A DNA stretch of 64,000 nt from Bryopsis sp. KO-2023 (Eukaryota > Chlorophyta > Ulvophyceae > Bryopsidales > Bryopsidaceae): positions 7,626,001 to 7,690,000 of the forward strand of contig BSYQ01000002.1 of assembly GCA_030272585.1 (NCBI GenBank). The letters are read 5' to 3'. Shown one piece after another: positions 56,101 through 64,000 of this stretch. Each line of letters begins with the position of its first letter. Position 1 is the stretch's first letter. Under the pieces are notes generated by a model. It was not told where the DNA came from and searched no databases. It saw only the letters and a program-made list of their open reading frames with translations. A program made the position numbers and the translations under genes.

Positions 56101-57775
56101 GACTTGACGGCCGAGCGTGTGTATTCAAACATGCATGATATCATGGTTTTTATTCGGTGAGTTCCTGTTCCTTGTTGTCGGCTCTTATTTCGTTGTTAAT
56201 GATTGTTCTGTCGTTGTTGCCAGCCTTATTTCCATTGTTTCGTTTCAACCGTGTTGATCTTTATCCCAGCGTTGTTAAGAGTTGCATTAACCTTGTGAAT
56301 ATAGGTCTTACGAGAGTTTCGTGATGGAGGCTTGCTTGACGAGAGAAGAACTCCTTGCCTGGACCGACCTGGTTTCCGTGGCCACACACTATGTGTGTGT
56401 GCAGGGCCACATCCACGACAAGGACTTCGGGGCGAAGGCGAAGAAGATTCAAGCAAAAACCATGCGCTACTGCAGGTAAACGTTTGTCTGTTTTACATTG
56501 GGTTGCATTGTTTTAACAACGGTAATAGGTTTGAATACATCGCTGTGAGAAAAATCGGGTTTAGGGACACGGATTTGTGTGTTTTTTTTCTGTTTTTCAG
56601 GCGTGCCGAGGACTTGTTTGGGAAGACCATTTGCAAGTTCAACATGCATAAGCTTGTGTGTGCGGGCTTCCGGCAAGAAGCTTTGAGAGGTCCGGCGGCG
56701 GGGATCTCGGAGTTTTGGATCGAACGGGCTCTTGGGCGACAGAAACGGACCATGGCGGGGAGGGTAAAGAGAGCTCCAAGTGCCATGTATGCCAACGATG
56801 TGCTCTGCCAACTGTGAGTTGAATTAATGTGTGGCTGGAACAATGTTTAACGAGTGTTTTGCACGGCGTTTGTCTGGATTCGTATGGTTGTGTTACTTTG
56901 TTTTCATCTGCATGGTACAGAAGTATGTTTGCATTGTTGTTGTGTGTAGGACCCTTGCCGCCCATTTCAACACCCTCCCCCCCAGCACGGTTGATTCTCT
57001 ACGTGCGTTGTTCGAGCCCAAAACACCGACTAACAAGATGACCCTCACGTGGGATGGAGGTAAGGCGACGTTCAAGACCAACCATGCTGCAGAGGACGAT
57101 GTCCGTGCCTTCATTAAGGAGTTGAAGACTGCTGCAAGGTGAGGTCGTGTGACACAAAAACCATGTACAACCTGTGTATGACAATGTTTAAATGGCTCAA
57201 CGCATTGTGCGTTTGCTTGTGAGCGTTGTGTTTCTGGCGTTACGCGCTGTGAACTGTGGTTAAAGCGGTGTGGATTGCCTTGTAGGACTTTTGGGTTCTC
57301 TTTGCCGGGTTGGGAGGGGAGGAACCCAAGAGATGCCAACATCCTCAGAACCAACAAGGTGGAGAGGCAGATGTGGGGATGCACTGAAACGTTTTTTTCA
57401 AAGAGATGGAGAGAAGGTCCAAAGGCCGAAAACAATACGATGGTGTTCGTTGCATTCCAGTCCGGCAACAGCCCATACCAAATGTACCTCGGCCATGTGT
57501 TGGACATCTTTATCATTGAGGATTTTGAGCACGGCGCCGCTCCAACCCAGGTGGTGCTCATGTTGGAGCTCTACAAGATTGCCTACAGCGTTGCAACGTT
57601 CCCCAAGGTCAGGGGCGAGCCCAGGCCAGGTCCAGTCGACTTGAACAACGTGTTTAAGATCGTGGGCGTTGGTGAAAAAAAATACCCGGTTCTGCTGGAG
57701 TCAGTACCAACAAAAATGATGAGGATGGTGGATGAGAGGGGAAATTCACGCTATTGCATGTACAATGGAATGTGA
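53128..57775 (+). CDS. CACTA transposase (Tnp2/Transposase_21-like), 10 exons, intact
   Basis: Exons 53128-53290, 53605-54388, 54529-54872, 55039-55466, 55659-55880, 55996-56156, 56305-56475, 56601-56813, 56950-57138 and 57286-57775 join in phase into 1054 residues without a stop. Exon 1 is a C-x2-C zinc finger (RCPCCRELIRCRNHWVGHKR then NC). Exon 2 is very acidic with repeated VHNDGLD-type units, then HVLPTSLLRIKRLLG. The core shows CEYCRKPIF, PLLIISGPKEPKTL, DLGLTARNACPDCFG, LADLPYYTPELKVMGVAHL and LKIPTDFG, in the order and spacing of Tnp2-type CACTA transposases. It cuts the element at its TIRs and integrates it elsewhere. Intron 1 holds a fold-back element; introns carry AACGTT/GTTGT motifs. 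The family call is from memory of motifs. Confidence 0.85.
53333..53533. mobile_element. Fold-back MITE-like element in transposase intron 1
   Basis: 201 bp starting GTAATATTCTAAAACTG and ending CAGTTTTAGAATATTAC. Arms of about 80 bases are nearly perfect inverted copies around a short AT-rich centre. No clear target duplication. Confidence 0.85.
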
Positions 57776-58456
57776 ACGTGCTGGCCAGTTCACGTTGTAA
57801 AGGTCTTGGTCCACGTTGTGTATTTGAGGAATGACACTGCCAACCATGTAATGATTGGACGAGCGTTGCAAACACGATAGGAACTCCCCATTTGTTTCAA
57901 CATCCATGAAGAAAACCATGCATAAATCTGCCTGAACCATGCTGTGATCGAAACGACAATTCCCACACATGATATCCAGGATAACAACCATGTACAAGAA
58001 CACTCCAACCACAACACAGTTGCAACGATATTTCCGGGTGAACCCGAAGTTGACGTCTGGAAAAGCAACCGTGTATATAAGCAACTGCACGTTGTAGTTT
58101 GACAACGTGGTTTCCAAGGCCCCCTATCTGACACCTGGGAGTGCTTTTTAACGACGTATTAGACGACGGTGACGAGCCCCGAATACTTTTTCAAGTGATA
58201 TGTGATGTATTTTGTGTTTCTTTCAAAACTGCGTTGTTGATGTGGATGTCTGCGTTGTCGACTGATCAGGCCAAAAGGCCGTCACTTGCGAAATGCGACG
58301 GAAGCGGCTGTATCTTGGCGTAAGACGCCTAGGGGTCGAACCTAGGTGTTTCCGCACGTCTTTGTGTGTGTTCCGCCATTTTTCGACGTGTTTCACGTTT
58401 CGATCCGGTTGGCGTGAAAATCAAATTACATGGTTAATAGTGAATCTCCCATAGTG
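57776..58456. other. Right subterminal region of CACTA T
   Basis: Non-coding, rich in AACGTTGT, CACGTTGT and ACCATG motifs. A hairpin CCTAGG-GGTCGAA-CCTAGG at 58328-58346 resembles the T-arm-like hairpin near the end of CACTA M. Ends in CCCATAGTG. Confidence 0.65.
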
Positions 58457-58566
58457 AATCCATGTGCCAAGAGTGTAGAAAATTCAGTCAATATTTGACT
58501 TGCACAGTTTGTAACTGGTCAGTAAGAAATCGCTAAGGAGACAAGCTTTTTTTTCGTCCCTTGTAG

Positions 58567-60873
58567 GTGAGTTTGCAGCACTGGAGCGTGAAAAGGAATC
58601 AAGGGTTTCATTGCTTGAGGAAAAAAATAGGGAACAAGATGAAGTGATCAGCCAGAAAGAGGAGATGATAAAAGCAACTGAGCGAAAAGAGAAAGAGCTG
58701 ATCCAGGATAAAGATGACGAGATACAAGCGTTGAAAAGAGTGGTTGGGAATATAGGTATCGCAGTACTTACTCAATGTTGAATTTTTTTTTGGGGGGGGT
58801 GGGGGGCTAAAAAAGTTTTCAACACATTCTCAAAAGAACGTGCTTCGTTTATCCCCAAATTTGATCGATAAAGATCATTAAACGTTGAAGCAGTCGTGTG
58901 CCTTTTGATCAACAAATTCAATAAAAATTGAGTATAATATCAAAAACTCCTCTGAAACAGAAAAAAAAAATTGTTGCTGAAAAGTTTTGTTCTATTGTTG
59001 TAGAGAGACCTGTGCAATGTCATTTCAAGGTAGGGGAAGTAGCTTTATCATTTGTTGCAAGTTTTTTTGGTGTTGCGTGTTCGGCTTCGGAACTTCTTAC
59101 TCCCGTTTAAAAAGATATGCCTTGGTGAGCTTGTTTGACAACAGGACCGAGGTGTGCCATTGCTCTTGGACACTGTCAAGAGTGGTGATCTTAAAACAGT
59201 CAAGGTAAAAAAAAGAATCCCATTTGGTTCTCCCATTTACTTGTTTCATGTTTCATAACAAGAAATCATATTTTGTTTCATTTACCTTTAATTCTTTTTG
59301 AAATATCAAAATGTGCACTTCTTTTAGGTTTTGATGTCCATGGGATTTGATGTCAATACTCAAGATGGCCAAAAAAAACCCGTACTTTCATGGGCAGCCG
59401 AGAAAGGGCATCATTCTATCGTGAAAACACTACTTTCGAAAGGTTTGCCAAAAACTTCAAAAGAAACTCTCATTTTTTTTTGCTTCTTTTTTGAAATAGG
59501 AAGTATATTCTTTTGCCTAGTCTTTTCAAATCTTCTATCAAAGCAGAAGTCTATATTTTCAAACATTCTTTAAATGTATCATTCGAGATTAGATTAATGT
59601 TCTTTCTTCCAGACCATGTTGACAAAAATACATATTTTTTTTCTATGGATAAGGGTATACTATCGATTTGAGGTATCCTAACTTCCTCCTTAGCGAGTTG
59701 GCACCCCTTTTAAGATGTCACCCATCGGTCATTTGGGATTATGATTCCCTTATGTTTATTTAGAGAACTTTTTTTTTTTTTTCCCAAGAATGCCTGGTGC
59801 CTTTCTGAAAATCAGCCTCTCTTGAGCTTAAGAAGAAAAGGAAGTTGATTGTGTACCTTTGTCGTGCATGTTCAGGAGCCAATGTTGATTTGAGCGATGT
59901 AAGTAAAACAACTCCCATACATTTCGCATCTTGGAAAGGCCACTCCGAAGCGGTGAAGGAATTGTTGGACGCTGGTAAGCTTCAGCTTGCTTTTCTTATT
60001 TTCGTACCAAGGATGATAAAGAACAGGGGCACTTCCACTTGCTAAATCGAAGTGCTTGTTGTTTTCACAATGATAATTTTTTGGGGTAGGGTCGAACTAT
60101 TCATGTTTCTTTTTCCATCTTTTGACTTCCATGGTGAAAATAGTTGAGCGAGGTAAAAAGAATTATATAAAAAAATTTCTTATAAAGTTTTTCTTCTAAA
60201 AACGGTTGGAACCCGAGACAATTTGATTTATCTTTAAGCTATCGATTTTTAAAGGGAACGAAGGACTATTTTTTGTCTGTTGAAGTGATAAGATTAAAAA
60301 TTCAATTTTTCAGGGGCCAATGTCAATGCTCAAAGTCAATCGGGGAACACGGCGCTACATTGGGCGTCAAGAAATGGCCACCTTGACACAGCCAGGGAAT
60401 TGATCAACCATGGTAGCTCCTCTCAGATTTATGAAGCTTTTTTCATCTGTTCTTTATCCCATGAGGATAATACAAATTCAACTCATGCACAAAACTGGTC
60501 GCTGATTGCTTCTTGTAGAAATGTTTCTTGGCTGGAAAAAAGAACCCTTAAAAACACAAGATATGCTTGTGCCTTGAAATTTTCTTAGTGCTCTTCTTCA
60601 CTCTTTTATCCAATAGAAACTATCCAGCACTCTGTCAAAAACATCACCCAAACTCGATCGATATCGAAAATGTGAGATCCTTGTGACAAGAAAAAGCTTG
60701 TACTGGCATCTATTTTTCGATAAAAAAACAATTTTGTGGGGTCACATTTTTTCGCAGATGCAAGGAAAGACATTCGCAATAACATAAGGAAAACTGCTGC
60801 CGAGGTTATTTGTGTGTACGATGGGAACAATGCGATCAAAAAAGAGATAGAAGACCTTTTCAAAACAGATTGA
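58567..60873 (+). pseudogene. Ankyrin gene copy 3, 3' part
   Basis: Exons: 58567-58755 coiled coil (EEKNREQDEVISQKEEMIKA), 59005-59030 (26-nt micro-exon ERPVQCHFK), 59145-59204, 59328-59442 (MGFDVNTQDGQ...), 59876-59974 and 60314-60412 (99 nt each, GANVDLSDVSKTTPIHFASW; GANVNAQSQSGNTALHWASR) and 60758-60873 (stop TGA). Phases agree throughout. It begins in the middle of the coiled coil: its 5' exons are at 34108-35644, carried off by the inversion, and its entry phase fits that exon. One ankyrin exon fewer than copy 1. Whether a shortened transcript is made is unknown. Confidence 0.85.
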
Positions 60874-62670
60874 AGAGATGAGTGCATTCCGACTGCCCTG
60901 TTCCTCTGTGGCTTGACTCCATGTAGCAGTAGCTTTTTTTTATCTATGTGATATTGTGTTTCTCTCGCCAAGGGACGTATTCCGGTCCTATCTTGTTCTG
61001 TTGATTTTCTTTTTTTCAACAAAAGTCCCAGTTTTGAATTTAGTTCTCTGCGTTTGCTTTTCATTTCTTTTTTCTCTTTGAACGGGGTTTTTTTTTTGCA
61101 AATACGTTAAAGAAGAAGTTACATACTTCTATTTGGGAAAGAGTGAGAAAAACACTTCCTGTCTTTTGAAAAATCCTGCCATAAGTTCATGCTGGGTGGA
61201 TTTTTTTGAATCGATTTTTTAGCTGGGACAAGTTACTGCTTGCACCAGCTCTATTTTGTGCGATCAATGAGCTTTCAAATATGCAGTAAGGGATGGGATT
61301 GCAGTTACTTTGATCAAAAAAAGAAAAAAAGACCCTGGCAGAGATGTAGTAGTTGTAACATCGAGACACTTTTTGATTGAAGAAATATCTACGAATTGGC
61401 AAAGCTCCAAAGTTTTCGCAAGGTGAAGTCCAAGAATCGCATTCGATACCAATTGGCGCCAACGGCACGTTGCTTTTTGTTTTTATATATCGATATTTTG
61501 ATCAGGGTACCCTCTCGAAGAATACGTCCAGCCAGGTCCACTCTCTTCTCTGTATCGATAAATTCCCCAAGAAGGATCCTCTTTTCTGGAGTATTTTCTT
61601 GTTGTTGAGGACATATATGTCCAGCTCGAAATTTCGAGCCTTCTTTCGTGTTTTTCGAGCCGTTGTTTTTTTCCTCTCGTCGACCCAAACTGCGAACCTG
61701 CCGAAACAAACACCGCGAGAGGCACGCCGAGAAGAAACAGAATCCTGACGTACCGCACCAAGACATACAAGAAGAGCCTCACCGAGCGCGACTCCACCAC
61801 CGCCGTCGACGGGCTTGGAGGAACTTTTCGCGCTTTGGTTGTCCACGCCCGCTTCGACTCCGGTGAAGACGAAAGCGAACGTCAAAAAGGGAATCGAGGA
61901 AAAAAAAGAATCCCCTGGTGTGCACGTTAGATATCGAACTGGTTTTGGAATGGATCGTGGAGAACAGATTCTGACCGGGTTCCATTCGGCGGGGGTTCGA
62001 ATCCCCCTCTCCACACTCTTTTCTTTTTTTGAAAATGAAATTTCACACAACAAAGAGCACCATCCCTGCAGAAGCAGCCCCAGCGTTTGCAGTCTTTCTT
62101 TCAAACTCTTTGACTACAAACAAAACACTCGCTCTGTCTTGATGATCTAAGACTGGGTGGCACCCCGGCTAGCACGACCTGATGTTTCCCTTGTAATTTC
62201 GATCTTCAAACCGACATCAGAGGGGTCATTCCACAGGAATGAACTCCTTGGCATCGTGGTGAAGATGCAACGGTTACGGTTGGGTTCTCCAGCAAGGAGT
62301 CAAGTGATGTGTGCATGCCAACTTTTACTGAGAAGCAAGTGTGAAATCACTGGCGTCATGCCCACGTGATAAATTTCCTGGAGATTGTTCGAGAGGGGGC
62401 TTTCATGGCTCCAGCAGAATAGCCCCTTGCTTCGACATGGGAGCAATTAGCCGACTATAGTTGTCCTGTTGGAAAGGAATTTAAACTCAGAGTGGGGAAC
62501 AACAACAACAATGATTACATGTTACCTGAGGACTCACTCTGCTTCTATCTCTTCTCAGAGTGGGGAAACACATATTGTTTTCGCTGTAGACATTGCTTCA
62601 GTTCGGTAGTGTCAGGGGATTCTCTCATCTGAAACCTCAAAAGAAAAAGTCACTGGAATCGATAGAAACT
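60874..62670. other. Spacer with a block shared with the 22-kb region
   Basis: 61620-62230 matches 22100-22760 (phrases AACTGCGAACCTGCCGAAAC, CCACGCCCGCTTCGACTCCG, ACGACCTGATGTTTCC). Frames in this block are interrupted by different indels in the two copies, so coding is not supported. 62230-62670 has repeated AACTCAGAGTGGGGA and nothing else recognised. Confidence 0.55.
61957..62016 (+). tRNA. tRNA-Ser-like sequence, copy 3 (core deleted)
   Basis: Keeps the acceptor stem GTGGAGA/TCTCCAC and T-arm GGGGGTTCGAATCCCCC but lacks about 30 bases covering the D-arm and anticodon. Certainly non-functional as a tRNA. Confidence 0.45.
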
Positions 62671-62683
62671 AAAGTGATATCAG

Positions 62684-63421
62684 AAAAGGCTTGAAGATGC
62701 TTATGATAAATGGTCTGCCCAGACATGGCGCTCGTTGGAGATCAAGGTTCTGTGTGACTGGATTACAGCAAAAACGTCCATTCCTGTTCTCGCGCCAGGT
62801 ACAGGATTCGGTGTGGAATCCCTGCCACCAGCACAGCAGAAAAAAAAAACCGAACCGAAAAGCTGGTTTCACGAGGAAAGCCTACTACGCAGTCCGGTGT
62901 CTATAAACAAGACCGTCCTAGAGGGAGCACTCCCTGGAAAGGCTGTTGATGGAGATGGAAACCCACGTTGGGAGGGGAAATACTGCCAACATACCCCCGA
63001 AACCGTCAACCCTTGGTGGTCAGTCGATTTGCTGGATGAATACGACGTTTCTAGGGTTGCGATAAGCAGCCAACACTCCTATCCGAACCTGTCTTGCAAT
63101 CTGGTGATATCTGTTGGTGACAATCCATTTTCCGTGTCGAATCCCGCTTGTTTGATCGGTGGGGTGGTTGCCCTAAAGAAAACCAAGTCCTTCCCTTGTG
63201 CGTTGCGGGGAAGATTTGTGACCGTCACAAGCGTAAGCCCCAGCGAATACCTCTCACTGTGCGAAGCGGAGGTGTACGCAATCGTCGAGACGGAGAAGCA
63301 CAAAAAAAAAGTCATGCATGAAAATCCCCCCCCAAAAAAAGTAAAAGCAGAATCGAGAACAAAAACAAAACCCCGCCGTCGGTTTCAGCACCGGCGGCTA
63401 CGACCTCCCTGGCGCATCTGA
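62684..63421 (+). CDS. F-type lectin (fucolectin-like) domain exon
   Basis: The frame is open from 62678 with no ATG before the domain; an acceptor TGATATCAG precedes 62684, so this is probably a last or inner exon. A short helical lead (RLEDAYDKWSAQTWRSLEIK) comes first. The lectin domain then runs from about 62905 to 63290: GKAVDGDG, CQHTPE and NPWWSVDLLDEYDVSRVAI, and the closing CALRGRFVTVT...EYLSLCEAEVYA. These are hallmarks of the F5/8-type-C/F-type lectin fold, which binds fucose or other glycans. The tail is basic (PPPKKVKAE, KPRRR). No signal peptide is visible in this exon. The equivalent place at about 22.76 kb lacks it. Confidence 0.75.
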   Translation, partial: KRLEDAYDKWSAQTWRSLEIKVLCDWITAKTSIPVLAPGTGFGVESLPPAQQKKKTEPKSWFHEESLLRSPVSINKTVLEGALPGKAVDGDGNPRWEGKYCQHTPETVNPWWSVDLLDEYDVSRVAISSQHSYPNLSCNLVISVGDNPFSVSNPACLIGGVVALKKTKSFPCALRGRFVTVTSVSPSEYLSLCEAEVYAIVETEKHKKKVMHENPPPKKVKAESRTKTKPRRRFQHRRLRPPWRI

Positions 63422-64000
63422 TCATCCCTGTCAGTTCGAGAGTGAAGGTTCGAAACCGGGACCTGGTGGCCAAGGATCCTCTAGCAGATCCCCTTGACCA
63501 GCGGGCGAACGATGACATGCGGCGATGTCGCACTCAAGTACCCCCCCAAGGATGATTCACCCAACCGCCAGAAACTCGAGCGGTACTCTCCGACGTCTTC
63601 GAAGACGTCCCCGGTCCAAACCAGCTGAATCCAAATCGGTGTCCTCGCGATGCTCACGCGTGGTGGTGACCAAAGCCACCAAAGAGTCAGGTGGATGAGA
63701 GTGTGGGGAGCTGTTGTGTGGGGGACAGGAAAACGCTTTTCCTGTTCTGGAGAAGCTCGATCGAGTTCTCACGGCAACCAAACGCACCAACGGGTGCCAT
63801 GGTTTTGGCGCAGCGCGCATGAGCTGGTGATTGCGGAAAGAATCTAATTAGTTTTTTGGGGCCGATTCACACCGTTGCACCGAGACTAAATGTCAGTGAG
63901 GAATGCGGGGCACTGGAGCTCTCACAAACAACCGACCCAAATTCCCGGCTGGGGTGTTCGCTGGAAAAAGAAAATGTCGTGAGCGCGTCGCCAAACATCA
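63422..64000. other. Downstream flank of the lectin exon
   Basis: 63683-63845 is a near copy of 22790-22965 (GGGGAGCTGTTGTGTGGGGG; AACGCACCAACGGGTGCCAT). No gene supported in the rest. Confidence 0.5.

Larger units (their letters stand above)
46677..58456 (+). mobile_element. CACTA-type DNA transposon T (main part, autonomous gene set)
   Basis: Right end CCCATAGTG at 58456 gives CACTATGGGAGATTC inward, matching CACTATAGGAGATTC at the detached left end (34095): 16 of 18 terminal bases agree. Flanks share AATC. With the 409-bp detached piece it is about 12.2 kb. Contents: two minisatellites, an accessory gene (-), a divergent promoter, a ten-exon transposase (+) and motif-rich non-coding DNA. 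It sits in an intron of ankyrin copy 3, between exons at 34108 and 58567. Element Y inserted in its left minisatellite, and the later inversion carried its left end away, so its two termini are now in direct, not inverted, orientation. Confidence 0.85.

Overview
This is nuclear DNA of a microbial eukaryote. Genes have many short exons with GT/AG introns, the spacers are T/A-rich, and the recognisable families (bestrophin channel, F-box/WD40, coiled-coil/ankyrin, F-type lectin, Ty3-type LTR retrotransposons, CACTA DNA transposons) are eukaryotic. An alga or related protist fits best, but I cannot name a lineage. Little of the window is ordinary gene; most of it is mobile elements nested in duplicated host genes.

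Host layout. 0.2-1.6 kb: a bestrophin-like gene (-). 3.7-13 kb: ankyrin gene copy 1 (-), whose exon 8 is split by a retrotransposon (5569-10670). 12.4-19.6 and 24.7-32.0 kb: a large inverted duplication with a diverged F-box/WD40 gene near the centre of each arm and the 5' end of an ankyrin gene at each outer edge. 19.6-24.7 kb: a spacer with tRNA-Ser-like repeats. Ankyrin copy 3 is split between 34.1-35.6 kb (-) and 58.6-60.9 kb (+). An F-type-lectin exon lies at 62.7-63.4 kb.

Mobile elements. Retro-1 (5569-10670) has identical 339-bp LTRs (type A), a 5-bp target duplication, a gag/protease frame that starts at the LTR/primer-site junction, and a textbook -1 frameshift signal into pol. Two further LTR insertions, X (LTR A) and Y (LTR B, 207 bp), have exchanged halves: 32415-33686 carries 5' LTR A and 3' LTR B, and 41304-46676 (-) carries 5' LTR B and 3' LTR A. 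Their target duplications (CCTCT and TGAAC) are exchanged in the same way, so the DNA between them was inverted. Inside the inverted piece is CACTA element M (35788-41010, target duplication GAT). A second CACTA element T (46677-58456, plus its detached end at 33687-34095) was cut by the same inversion. T has an intact-looking 10-exon transposase (1054 aa) and a divergent 5-exon accessory gene (611 aa); both models stay in phase at every splice.

Most interesting. Each CACTA element has its own short motif spread through its non-coding DNA, including its introns: CCCCGCACA in M, ACAACG and GCATGGTT in T. Both carry a related accessory protein with a shared AxWVxxV..RFAE segment. This resembles a co-evolved pair of DNA-binding protein and sites, as in TNPA of En/Spm or the VANC anti-silencing factors of VANDAL elements. 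It is inference, but testable.
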